From Paenibacillus sp. LS1 (lineage in GTDB: Bacteria; Bacillota; Bacilli; Paenibacillales; Paenibacillaceae), in assembly GCF_026013365.1 (NCBI RefSeq), contig NZ_JAPDOE010000001.1, positions 310,001-374,000 of the forward strand: 64,000 nucleotides of DNA, written 5' to 3'. A program made the translations under genes and the position numbers. The notes under the pieces are model-generated. The model made no database searches. It had not been told where the DNA came from and worked only from the letters and a program-made list of their open reading frames with translations. This document shows, piece after piece, positions 38,258 through 47,470 of this stretch (position 1 is its first letter; the number at the start of each line of letters is the position of its first letter).

Positions 38258-39826
38258 ATGAATATTAATTTTCAGGGCAACTCGAAACCATTAAATCATA
38301 TATGGTCTGCATGTGTGGGGGCAGGTAGAGCGAATGAAGGACTGCGTGCAGACTGGCAGAGTCACTTGTCCAAGGCAGTAGAACATGGAGGATTCAGATA
38401 CTTGCGATTCCATGGTTTGCTTCACGATGATATGCATGTATACAAAATCGTTGATGGACAGGAAGTGTTTAATTTCCAGTATGTTGACGCACTGTTTGAT
38501 GCGATGCTGGATCGGGGAATTCGTCCTTTTGTCGAATTTGGCTTTATGCCAAGTGATCTAGCGTCCACGGAAAGAACCCAATTTTGGTGGAAGGGTAATA
38601 TTGCTCCTCCGAATGATTATACCAAATGGGCGAATCTGATCTCGAAGCTGGTGAAGCACTGGGTCATTCGATATGGTCTGGAAGAAGTGAAGAACTGGTA
38701 CTTTGAGGTGTGGAATGAGCCAAATCTGAGTGCATTCTGGGATGGGACGAAGGAGCAATATTTCAGGTTGTATGAAGTGTCTGTTGCAGCAATCAAGGCT
38801 ATAGATGACTCTCTTCGTGTCGGTGGACCGGCTACGAGCAACTTTGTGCCGGATGCCCGGTTCGATGGTGAGTTGGAAGATATATCCACCCATCTAACAC
38901 TGGTGACAGAAGACCTGGATTCGCTGGAATGGAAGGGGGTCTGGATCGAGGATTTCCTCGCTTTTTGTGAGCGAAAGAAACTTCAGGTTGATTTTATCTC
39001 AACTCATCCATACCCTACAGACTTTGCACTGGATGGACATGGCGAGTTTCAGGGAAGATCGAGACATGCCGGCTCTACCAAAGAAGATATTGAATGGCTT
39101 AAACGTGTGATCGCGAGCAGCGCCTATCCCGATGTGGAGATTCATCTCACTGAATGGAGCAGCAGTCCTTCTTCCCGGGATTGCAGTCATGACTATTTGC
39201 CCGCAGCAGCATATGTGGTCAAGACGAATCTCGACGTGTCTGAACTGATCAATTCGCTGTCCTACTGGGTGTTCACGGATGTATTTGAAGAGGTAGGTGC
39301 AGGGCCGGCAGCTTTTCATGGGGGATTCGGCATGCTGAACTTGCAAGGTGTACCGAAACCGACCTTCCATGCGTATTCATTCCTGAATCAACTCGGACAG
39401 CATGAACTTGCACGTAGTGAGGGTTCGGTGATTACTCGTACAGATAACGGAGGACTTCGCGGGTTGTTTTACAATTATCCCGAAGACTATACAGGGACGG
39501 TACCTATGTCTGTTTATCCAGATCAAACGGTAGCACAGACAGCACAATCACTTGGCAGCAGCAGAACGTTCAATCTGGTTGTAGAGCAGATTGCGCCAGG
39601 TACCAAATTTGTATTAAGAACCGTAGATCGTGACCATGGTGTTGCTGTGCAGTTGTGGAACGAGATGGGCAGTCCCAATTCCCCGAGCAGGGAGCAAACT
39701 CAGCAATTGATTGCCTACGCAAATCAACTGAACGAACGGGAATTCATTGCGGACAGCGAGGGTCGATTAACACTCGATTTCAATATTGGCGCTTGGGCGA
39801 TCGCCTTATTGTCCGAAAAGGTATAG
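38258..39826 (+). CDS. GH39 glycosidase (beta-xylosidase-like)
   Basis: 522-residue retaining glycosidase of GH39. R-Y-L-R-F-H-G-L-L-H-D-D-M at about 49-61 is typical of the family N-terminus. Acid/base is Glu154 in F-E-V-W-N-E-P-N and nucleophile Glu299 in H-L-T-E-W-S-S. A small C-terminal beta domain follows. No signal peptide. ATG 38258 follows CGGAGGG by 7 bases; an earlier in-frame ATG at 38237 lies before the ribosome site. GH39 includes beta-xylosidases, alpha-L-iduronidases and some alpha-L-arabinosidases. With lyases and GH88 nearby, an uronate- or pentose-linked target is possible. The gap to GH95 is 26 bases. Confidence 0.9.
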   Translation: MNINFQGNSKPLNHIWSACVGAGRANEGLRADWQSHLSKAVEHGGFRYLRFHGLLHDDMHVYKIVDGQEVFNFQYVDALFDAMLDRGIRPFVEFGFMPSDLASTERTQFWWKGNIAPPNDYTKWANLISKLVKHWVIRYGLEEVKNWYFEVWNEPNLSAFWDGTKEQYFRLYEVSVAAIKAIDDSLRVGGPATSNFVPDARFDGELEDISTHLTLVTEDLDSLEWKGVWIEDFLAFCERKKLQVDFISTHPYPTDFALDGHGEFQGRSRHAGSTKEDIEWLKRVIASSAYPDVEIHLTEWSSSPSSRDCSHDYLPAAAYVVKTNLDVSELINSLSYWVFTDVFEEVGAGPAAFHGGFGMLNLQGVPKPTFHAYSFLNQLGQHELARSEGSVITRTDNGGLRGLFYNYPEDYTGTVPMSVYPDQTVAQTAQSLGSSRTFNLVVEQIAPGTKFVLRTVDRDHGVAVQLWNEMGSPNSPSREQTQQLIAYANQLNEREFIADSEGRLTLDFNIGAWAIALLSEKV

Positions 39827-39859
39827 CGGCGAATATGTTCAAGGGAAGGGAATAGTATC

Positions 39860-42800
39860 ATGGTGAAAACGAAGGAAACTGGCTCCGTCCTGACATTAGC
39901 CAAACGTTGGGTGGAGCGTGCAGTAGTAGGAACTGAACCGGGGCAATACGCCGACTACGATTGGAAGGTAATTGTCGCGCTCCTGGAAGTAGAAGAACAC
40001 GCGCAGCGAGACAAGTCGTGTACCCGGCAACTACTCGATGGAATGGACCAATTCCTGAGCCGGGTACATTGTTCCAACCGGATCATCAATGAAGAGAAGA
40101 ACCTGCTTGAATATTCAACATATCGACGAGAGCTTACCCGTCTTGTATTCAAAGCCCGGGCCATACTGCTCATAGAGGCAGAGCAATACACGGAAGGTGC
40201 AAAGATAGCCCTGCTGGATCAGATCGAGCGGGCAGAGGCCGCGCTGAATGGAACGTACACAGCGCCATTTGTTCGCAATCGTGCTTTTGTGAAACCTCGA
40301 GCGGATGAAGATATCCAGGCAGTGACGGAGCATTGTACGATGGCACCCAGCTACAGCATGGGCACATACGGGCTTGGACCTGCACTGGAGTGGTACACCT
40401 ATCAGCACATTATGACGGACTGTTACCAGACGGAAACGGTATATGCTTCTTCCATCGGATGTGTACACGAAAGTAGTCCAGAGCTGTCGCAGGGTGACCG
40501 ACCAACCGTAGAACTTAATCCGGGTAGCATAGCCTATTTATCATTTAAGTTGCCTTCTGTAGGTCAACGTAGACTTCGCCATGCTCGTCTACGGCTAGTC
40601 AATCATCATATCGATGGTAAACGCGCAGATCTATATGCTGTAGATCATTCCAATCGCGATTTCATGACACTGGAGCAGCTGACATATCGCCAGGTAGAAC
40701 AGCAACTGGAGATGATGCCTGGTACGGATCATTATCTTCGTTCTTTCCAGCTTGGCTTCGCTGAAGGGTTCAGTTATGCCGATCTGTCCAGGTATGTCAT
40801 TCGTTCTATCGAGGACGGTGAACAAGTACAGCTGGCACTGTCCCTCGCAGAAGGAGAACTGCCTTGCGGATTCTACACCTGCAATCACCCCGAGGAGCAG
40901 AAGAGACCGCTGATTGAGCTATTCTGGGATGATGTGCAGAAGGATGCATGGCAGCAAAAAGCAATCGAACTTTGCCAGCGAGCGAAGCGAATCCTGGAGG
41001 ATGAACAGCCGGGTAGCGGACTGGGACAGGTTAAACCTGAAGCTTATCGGCAGTTAGAGCAGGAATTAGCCAATATGGAATGTATAGCCCGCTCATCGCT
41101 AGAGCGGGAAAGCATATCAGAGTCCGGCAGGGCGCTGGTTCGTCTTCTCAACGCGATGCGTGATCTGCGGCATAGCCGGGTATTACGCAGCGATTTTCCC
41201 GGAGCGTGGAATTTGTTTTTCACCGAACAGGGACTGGATGACCTTAGAGCAAAAATTGAACAAAATGCGGAGCTTTCGCGTGAATTCGGGAAGGTCAGGG
41301 AATGGACTGAACGCAGAAGTCTGTCCGATCTGCAATCGTATGTATCCGTCATGCAGGAACAACCGGACTGGACTTTACTCAATGAACAATTCGGTTTGTG
41401 GACCCGCTCACGGCTGCTTACCTTTACCCCGCCAGAAAACGCAGTGTCAGCATCCCTCGCCTTCGTTCTTCCTTCAGAAGAGAACAAGGAACATGGCAAA
41501 CTGGGGCATGTCTGGATTGATCGTGTAGACATTCTGCCTGCACATGATGCCAATCTGGAGATTGAAAATAGCGGGTTCGACGAAGGAAATCAACTTCCGA
41601 ACCATTGGACGCCCGTGGCAATCAAGGGGGAGCCCATACTGCGCAGGGAAGATCAAAAGGAATATGTACAGGAAGGCAATCATTCCATATATCTGGAGAA
41701 CCCGACGTCGGAAGACGAGGGGGCTTGGGCGTATGAGAAGGACATCCCGCTGCAAGGCGGGGTGAACTACACGCTCACTTATTTTGCAAAGGTCGAAGGG
41801 AAATTTAAGCAGGGAGTTCAGGCTGTACTCACGTTCAAGGATGCCTCTGGGAGAGAGGTAGGTTCTTTCCGAGGCCTTCATAACAAGAAATCCCTGCCAG
41901 GAAATCCTGAGCTTCAGCTCACGGTGTCTTTTCAGGCAGATGCATTGATGTATGCTTTGACGGGCGAGCGGAGTTATGCTGAAAAGGTAAAACTCCAGAT
42001 GTTATGGCTGCTGAATGATTATTGTCAGGGTGTAGAGTCCTGGCTTGTTCATAATGTACGTCCTGACGGGCTGGATGCATATGGTGCAGTACAGATCGGA
42101 CGTGTCACTACGCTGATTGCCACCTCATATTCACTGATCCGGGAAGCGAATGTATTCTCTCATGAGGAATACGACCGGATGATGGCGCAACTGGATTATC
42201 TGATCCGTGATCTGATGGATCTGCGTGATCGAACCGAACTTGGAGCATATCGTGCCCAGCAGGGGACCAGTAACTGGCAGACAGACATGGCGGCAGGGGC
42301 AGCTATGCTGGCGATGGCATTTCCGGAGATGCCACATGCAAGACAATGGCTGGATAATGGCCGCTTAATCCTGAAAGGTCAGCTGGACTATCACATTAAC
42401 GAGGATGGCTCCTGGCCCGAGTCGATCCGTTATCTGTTCGCTGTCATTCAGCGTTATGGCACATTCGCCAAGACGCTTCGTCACATGACGGGAGAGAATT
42501 GGTTCCAGGGTACGCGCTTTAGCAGTACATTCCAATATGCGTTGTCGGTACAAACACCGCCCTATGTGTTTTTTGATAACAAAATCAGTACACCCAACTT
42601 CGGAGATCATACGCTCGATGACGGTGTGGGCTTCGCAGTTCTAGGACTTTATGTGGATGAGATTTTCTCTTCTGATCCTGAACTCGGAGCACAGGTATAT
42701 GAGACATGGACGAGGGCTGGAAAGCCTTTATGCGGATTCGGGGTGGAATCGAATATGCTGGAAAACTTTTTCATGCCATCCCGGATCGATACCTTGGCCT

Positions 42801-43780
42801 CTGATTCAAAAACACTGAATTTGACTTCACAACGTTTCGAAGATATTGGTTTATATTTGTTCCGCCAGAACTTTAATAGTCCGAATGAACGCTACCTGTC
42901 GGTAATTTCAAGCCAGACACCTGTAGGACATGGACATCATGATCAGGGTTCCTTTATTTGGTATGTGAATGGGATTCCACTGGTTGTCGATCCAGGGGTG
43001 GAAAGTTATTTTGACAGCACATTCGCTTGGTATAAAGGTTCATCATCCCATAGCGTAGTACAGTTCCGTCATAAGGGGCAATACGTCGATATGCCGCGGG
43101 TGAGTGAAGTCCAGCATTTACGTACTTCTGATCTGTTAGATGAGATTACGATACGTATTCAGAGTCCAACAGGTGCAGGCAGCCATACTCGTCATATCGC
43201 ATACGTGAAAAATGGACTGGATGCCCTGATTCTATGGGATGTGATCCGGGATGCGCGAGAAGGAACGAGAATGAATCTACCCTTAGCCGCTACATCAACG
43301 GTCATTGAAGACCGTCGTGCTTTGTCGAGTGGCCATTATGGGATAGACGTGGAGACAACCAGCCTGCTTCCGCAGCGTGTTGACATCACCCATGAGTGGG
43401 GGAGAAGCTGTGCCCTTGCACCACCGGTGGAAGGAAAGTCACAGTTAAGCTATCTGAGAGTAAAGGCTGGAGAAAACGAGCCAATACTGACAGTACTTTA
43501 TGCTCATCCAACAGGTAGCGAAGGTCTGCACATTAAGCCAATACCTTGCTCGGAAGAGCGTATATCAGCTTACCAGATCATGAATATGGATCGTGTCGAA
43601 GCCATACTGGTTGTCAACACAAGTGACGAGCGTACAATAGCAGAGTTGAATTACATGTACTCGTTAATGGATACACGCAACAAGGAGATCATCCCGGAAA
43701 TGCAGAGCCAGATCCGCTTATCGCTGGATGGAGGACAATTGCGCGTATTCGTTCCGTTTCAAGATACAGATCAAATCTAA
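39860..43780 (+). CDS. Large signal-less heparinase II/III-like polysaccharide lyase
   Basis: 1306-residue protein with no signal peptide. The C-terminal half (about 700-1270) matches a heparinase II/III-type lyase: an alpha-helical toroid with Q-T-D-M-A-A-G-A-A-M-L and Y-H-I-N-E-D-G-S-W-P-E-S, then the beta-sheet domain with G-H-G-H-H-D-Q-G-S-F, V-D-P-G-V-E-S-Y and S-S-S-H-S-V-V. The N-terminus has a FIVAR-like helical repeat (A-V-V-G-T-E-P-G-Q-Y, about 21-30), and the middle has carbohydrate-binding-like beta segments (about 555-680; W-I-D-R-V-D-I-L-P is typical). AAGGGAA precedes ATG 39860. It would cut imported uronate oligomers. The family subclass and substrate are unknown. It lies 33 bases after GH39. 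Confidence 0.85.
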   Translation: MVKTKETGSVLTLAKRWVERAVVGTEPGQYADYDWKVIVALLEVEEHAQRDKSCTRQLLDGMDQFLSRVHCSNRIINEEKNLLEYSTYRRELTRLVFKARAILLIEAEQYTEGAKIALLDQIERAEAALNGTYTAPFVRNRAFVKPRADEDIQAVTEHCTMAPSYSMGTYGLGPALEWYTYQHIMTDCYQTETVYASSIGCVHESSPELSQGDRPTVELNPGSIAYLSFKLPSVGQRRLRHARLRLVNHHIDGKRADLYAVDHSNRDFMTLEQLTYRQVEQQLEMMPGTDHYLRSFQLGFAEGFSYADLSRYVIRSIEDGEQVQLALSLAEGELPCGFYTCNHPEEQKRPLIELFWDDVQKDAWQQKAIELCQRAKRILEDEQPGSGLGQVKPEAYRQLEQELANMECIARSSLERESISESGRALVRLLNAMRDLRHSRVLRSDFPGAWNLFFTEQGLDDLRAKIEQNAELSREFGKVREWTERRSLSDLQSYVSVMQEQPDWTLLNEQFGLWTRSRLLTFTPPENAVSASLAFVLPSEENKEHGKLGHVWIDRVDILPAHDANLEIENSGFDEGNQLPNHWTPVAIKGEPILRREDQKEYVQEGNHSIYLENPTSEDEGAWAYEKDIPLQGGVNYTLTYFAKVEGKFKQGVQAVLTFKDASGREVGSFRGLHNKKSLPGNPELQLTVSFQADALMYALTGERSYAEKVKLQMLWLLNDYCQGVESWLVHNVRPDGLDAYGAVQIGRVTTLIATSYSLIREANVFSHEEYDRMMAQLDYLIRDLMDLRDRTELGAYRAQQGTSNWQTDMAAGAAMLAMAFPEMPHARQWLDNGRLILKGQLDYHINEDGSWPESIRYLFAVIQRYGTFAKTLRHMTGENWFQGTRFSSTFQYALSVQTPPYVFFDNKISTPNFGDHTLDDGVGFAVLGLYVDEIFSSDPELGAQVYETWTRAGKPLCGFGVESNMLENFFMPSRIDTLASDSKTLNLTSQRFEDIGLYLFRQNFNSPNERYLSVISSQTPVGHGHHDQGSFIWYVNGIPLVVDPGVESYFDSTFAWYKGSSSHSVVQFRHKGQYVDMPRVSEVQHLRTSDLLDEITIRIQSPTGAGSHTRHIAYVKNGLDALILWDVIRDAREGTRMNLPLAATSTVIEDRRALSSGHYGIDVETTSLLPQRVDITHEWGRSCALAPPVEGKSQLSYLRVKAGENEPILTVLYAHPTGSEGLHIKPIPCSEERISAYQIMNMDRVEAILVVNTSDERTIAELNYMYSLMDTRNKEIIPEMQSQIRLSLDGGQLRVFVPFQDTDQI

Positions 43781-43793
43781 TGACAACTCATAC

Positions 43794-43852
43794 AGGAGGG
43801 AGAGCGGTTGGAAAACCTGCCATCAGACCTATATGCGCAAAGAAAACAATGA
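43794..43852 (+). other. Strong ribosome site and TTG start out of frame with GH43: apparent frameshift
   Basis: AGGAGG (43794-43799) is followed 8 bases later by TTG 43808, which opens 14 codons (M-E-N-L-P-S-D-L-Y-A-Q-R-K-Q) and stops at 43850-43852. The GH43 frame lies one base over. Removing one A from the AAAA run at 43843-43846 would join the two into a continuous N-terminus. No in-frame GH43 start follows this ribosome site until ATG 43833, 33 bases away. Confidence 0.5.
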
Positions 43853-45734
43853 ACATCGTTATATAAACTCGGGGTTCCCCCAGCCTTGGGGAGACCAAGG
43901 TAATGGTCGCTATTGTAATCCTGTACTTCCAGGTGATTATAGTGATGCAGATGTGGTACGGGTGGGGGATGATTATTATTTGGCCTCATCGACCTTCCAG
44001 AATTCTGGCGGCGTAGTCATCCTTCATTCCAAGGATTTGGTGAATTGGAAGACGATTAGTTATGCCATCAAGCATGTCTCTGTGCTTGGCCCCAAATTCA
44101 ATTGGGATCAGATGGATAATTATGGCCATGGAATTTTCGCACCATCCATTCACTATCATGAAGGAGTATTCAGAGTATACGTGAATTGTTATAAAGGGGA
44201 AGGTTTCTTCGTTGCCACAGCCAAACAGGCGGAAGGTCCATGGCAAGTAAACCAGTTAAAAGACAAGAATGGCAAGCTGCTTCGAGTAGAGCCATGGACA
44301 GACCCGGATGCATTTTGGGATGATGATGGAAAAGCTTATCTTGCCGCGGCATATCTCGGGACCCACTCTCTTTACATCTTTCAAATGAGCCCGGATGGCG
44401 CCCATCTACTCGACGTGGATGTGGATGACCTTCCAGGTTCAGGTACGATTTTTTATCAGATTGAAGGTACGGAAGGTAATAAAATATTTAAGCATAATGG
44501 TTATTACTTTTTATTTAACGTCGATTTTCAGGGAAGAAGTCCTGCAGGACGCGGAGGTTATATCAAGCGCTCAAGGCACTTATACGGTACCATGCCTGAC
44601 GGATCGGCAGGAGGACCAGGCGATCTCGGATCGTATGACATTCGTTTTATGGGTCATCAGTTTCCCTCACAGGGTGCTTTCATCGATACACCGGATGGAA
44701 AATGGTATTTTATCGGCCAATACGATGACGGTGGCGTAGCCGGACGCAAAGTACATCTGATTCCTGTGACATGGATTGATGACTGGCCTTATTTTGGCGA
44801 AATCGAGCATGGTTTTCCTAATGGCAGAATGACTTGGGAAGCTCCAAAGCCTGTGCAAGGACATCCTGTCGAACAACCGCAAGGAAGTGACGAGTTTGAT
44901 CAGCTTCATCTGTCACCTAGGTGGCAATGGAATCATGAACCTCGTGCAGAATATTGGTCTCTCGCCGAACGGCCGGGACACTTGCGACTGAAGGGTTTCA
45001 GGCCTCTCAAGGGAGGCGGCTTTTTCCGGGCTGGCAATACGCTATCTCAACGATATCTCATGACAACAGGGCTACAGGTTGATACCAAGCTTGATCTAGC
45101 GGGAATGTCGGATGGGCTTCGAGGAGGCCTGGTCCATTTTAATGGGGGCGTGGACTATGCCATGATCGGCGTTGTACAGCAAGATGGAAAGAGGAGAATG
45201 TATACTGAGGTAAACGGTAAATCGGAATATGGACCAGAGTTGGATGCGAATCAGACAGAGATCTGGCTGGCTACCCGAGTGAATGCCGAGTGTGTCAGTG
45301 TGTTCTATTACAGTACGAATGGGACAGAATGGTGTAGATTCGGTAACCAGTACCCTTTGCGGTGGGGAGGGTATCGCGGCAACAATATAGGGCTGTATTG
45401 TTATAATCAGACGGAAAATCAGGGCTATGTAGACATCGATTATTATTATTATTCTCATACTGGCCCGCGAATGGAGGGAGAGGTATATGTTCCTCATAAC
45501 GATATTGTTCTTCGCCAAGGTGAGCAGATCAGGCTTCCGCTGCTAAAATCCGATGGATTTGGGCGCACAATTGAGATAAACTCCGAAGCCACGTTTCATT
45601 CCATGAACTCTCGGGTCGCCACGATACAACTAGACGGTACGATAACGGGCGTCGGAACAGGAGTAACAGATGTTGTTATCATGTTGAATCAACGTCCGTA
45701 CATTGTGAGCGTACGTGTCATTAAACAGATATAA
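43833..45734 (+). CDS. GH43 family glycosidase with C-terminal sandwich and BIG2-like module
   Basis: 633 residues from ATG 43833. The five-blade propeller (about 25-330) carries the GH43 acidic triad: base Asp38 in Y-S-D-A-D, pKa modulator Asp157 in W-T-D-P-D-A-F, and acid Glu214 in T-E-G-N-K. A GH43 C-terminal beta-sandwich (about 350-545) and a BIG2/Ig-like module (about 550-633) follow. No signal peptide. Likely beta-xylosidase or alpha-L-arabinofuranosidase activity on imported oligosaccharides. The start is doubtful: the good ribosome site upstream drives a different frame, and the true N-terminus may begin at 43808 through a +1 shift. It closes the GH2-GH95-GH39-lyase-GH43 block. Confidence 0.87.
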   Translation: MRKENNEHRYINSGFPQPWGDQGNGRYCNPVLPGDYSDADVVRVGDDYYLASSTFQNSGGVVILHSKDLVNWKTISYAIKHVSVLGPKFNWDQMDNYGHGIFAPSIHYHEGVFRVYVNCYKGEGFFVATAKQAEGPWQVNQLKDKNGKLLRVEPWTDPDAFWDDDGKAYLAAAYLGTHSLYIFQMSPDGAHLLDVDVDDLPGSGTIFYQIEGTEGNKIFKHNGYYFLFNVDFQGRSPAGRGGYIKRSRHLYGTMPDGSAGGPGDLGSYDIRFMGHQFPSQGAFIDTPDGKWYFIGQYDDGGVAGRKVHLIPVTWIDDWPYFGEIEHGFPNGRMTWEAPKPVQGHPVEQPQGSDEFDQLHLSPRWQWNHEPRAEYWSLAERPGHLRLKGFRPLKGGGFFRAGNTLSQRYLMTTGLQVDTKLDLAGMSDGLRGGLVHFNGGVDYAMIGVVQQDGKRRMYTEVNGKSEYGPELDANQTEIWLATRVNAECVSVFYYSTNGTEWCRFGNQYPLRWGGYRGNNIGLYCYNQTENQGYVDIDYYYYSHTGPRMEGEVYVPHNDIVLRQGEQIRLPLLKSDGFGRTIEINSEATFHSMNSRVATIQLDGTITGVGTGVTDVVIMLNQRPYIVSVRVIKQI

Positions 45735-45764
45735 ACACTATCGTCATGATAGTGTTTTCTTCGT
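45733..45764 (+). terminator. Terminator after GH43
   Basis: AAACACTATC (45733-45742) pairs perfectly with GATAGTGTTT (45748-45757) around a 5-base loop, followed by TCTTCGTTTT. It begins within the stop codon. Confidence 0.85.
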
Positions 45765-45923
45765 TTTAATAGGAATCATCCCTTAATGTATCTCTATTAA
45801 TAAACATTTGGAATAATATGTACCCTAATAATTTAATTGAATAATTTTTGTTAGTATGTTTGAATGTAAGCAAATATGATATAGGCTCGAATCGTGAGAG
45901 CTAGCCAGAAGGGTGATTTATAT

Positions 45924-47453
45924 ATGGAAATTCTACTTGTAGACGATGAACCGCTTGCCTTGGAAAATGTATACGAAATTGTTCCATGGGAGCAGTATGG
46001 ATTTCACGTCATAGCCAAAACAACAAGTAGTTTGAAAGCGCTTGAATTGTTTCGCAAATACCGTCCGCTTATCGTCATAACAGACATTTCCATGCCGAAT
46101 ATGGATGGGCTGACATTAGGCAGAAAAATACAAGAATTGAATCCGGGAACCCGCCTGATCTTCCTGACGGCCTATCGCGATTTTGATTATGTACGACAGG
46201 CTCTTGAATTGAAAGCATCCAACTATGTCCTTAAGCACGAAATAAGTCAAAATCGCCTGCTCGATGAACTACTGCAAATCAAAGAAGAAGTCCAATTGGA
46301 GACAACCAAGCTCAACCGGTTGAAACAAAATATCATTTATGACATGGTTGCAGGCAAGGCTCAGTCCGAAGAACACACAGATGTCTTGCTCAGACCATTC
46401 CTTAAGGAGCTTAACGGATTACTTATTATGATTTATCTGAAGATCCCATCCCTGTACACGCTAGACGGAGAAATTCGCCACGAAGTGTCCCCACTGAATG
46501 AAATGATACTTAAAGAATTGGAGAAGTTACACGCGAACCAACATCAAGAGTTACATTGGCTTTCCATGTTTGCTACAGAGGATGGTGGACATATAGTAGT
46601 CCTTAAATGTATTAATCATCACAGCTATTTATTTTGTTGGAATGAGGTCCAGAGCTTTTCAAGATGGTTGCAGTCTCAATACGCAGTGTACACTCAAGCT
46701 CCAATTAGACCCAACCTATATGTGACTTTACTGACGAAACGGGAAGAACTGCACAGTAGCTTTCTAAAACTCCTCAGTGCATCGCGGAATGGTTTATTTT
46801 TGACCAATGGTACGGTATTCGCTGTGCAAACAGAATCTGATTCCTCTTTTTCTAATCAAACGGATGATCATCAGTTGTTACAATCCAGACTTAAACCTGT
46901 TATTGAAGCTCTGAACAAAGGTAACGCAGAGCTTTCCTTGTCTCTGCTCGATAGACTTTGGGATGAAATACTGGACAAGAATCAGGATGAGAAAGGACTG
47001 CGTTACGTTTTGCGAGAGCTGGGACGCGTCTTGTCAGATCAGTATCAAGCAGCACCTCATCTCTTGCTTGGGCGAAATAGTATGGAGATTAGAGATACCT
47101 TGAAGCAACTTATTCACACCTCCCTGGCTTCAAATCAAACGTATTCTCGTTGGGTGCTGAAAGCGATGGAATATGTTCAGGAACATTATGGGAATTCTGA
47201 TCTGTCACTAGAGTTGATTGCTCAACACTTGCAAATTAGCATTGCCCATCTACGCGCCTTATTTAAAAGAGAGACGGGGCAAACTTTATCGGATTATATG
47301 ACGGAGTATCGGATCGAAAAAGCAAAAGAAATGCTTCGACAAGGTCATTATAAAATTTATGAAGTTTCCGAACGAGTCGGGTATAACTCAAGTCAATACT
47401 TCTCAAAAGTATTTAGAAAATCAACCTCCAAACACCCAAAAGACTTCACGTAG
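45924..47453 (+). CDS. Response regulator, YesN type (second system)
   Basis: 509-residue regulator. The receiver domain (about 1-118) has V-D-D-E-P, phospho-acceptor Asp54 in V-I-T-D-I-S-M-P, and K-H-E in place of the usual K-P at about 105-107, a small deviation in the conserved Lys-Pro loop. The middle region is unassigned. The AraC domain (about 410-509) has I-A-Q-H-L-Q-I-S-I-A-H-L-R-A-L-F and V-S-E-R-V-G-Y-N-S-S-Q-Y-F. ATG 45924 follows AAGGGTG at 8 bases; an upstream in-frame start at 45894 lacks a site. Unlike the first system, the regulator precedes its kinase, 17 bases apart. The AT-rich gap upstream (45735-45923) shows no clear promoter. Confidence 0.92.
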   Translation: MEILLVDDEPLALENVYEIVPWEQYGFHVIAKTTSSLKALELFRKYRPLIVITDISMPNMDGLTLGRKIQELNPGTRLIFLTAYRDFDYVRQALELKASNYVLKHEISQNRLLDELLQIKEEVQLETTKLNRLKQNIIYDMVAGKAQSEEHTDVLLRPFLKELNGLLIMIYLKIPSLYTLDGEIRHEVSPLNEMILKELEKLHANQHQELHWLSMFATEDGGHIVVLKCINHHSYLFCWNEVQSFSRWLQSQYAVYTQAPIRPNLYVTLLTKREELHSSFLKLLSASRNGLFLTNGTVFAVQTESDSSFSNQTDDHQLLQSRLKPVIEALNKGNAELSLSLLDRLWDEILDKNQDEKGLRYVLRELGRVLSDQYQAAPHLLLGRNSMEIRDTLKQLIHTSLASNQTYSRWVLKAMEYVQEHYGNSDLSLELIAQHLQISIAHLRALFKRETGQTLSDYMTEYRIEKAKEMLRQGHYKIYEVSERVGYNSSQYFSKVFRKSTSKHPKDFT

Positions 47454-47470
47454 GAAGCGGTGAAACAACG

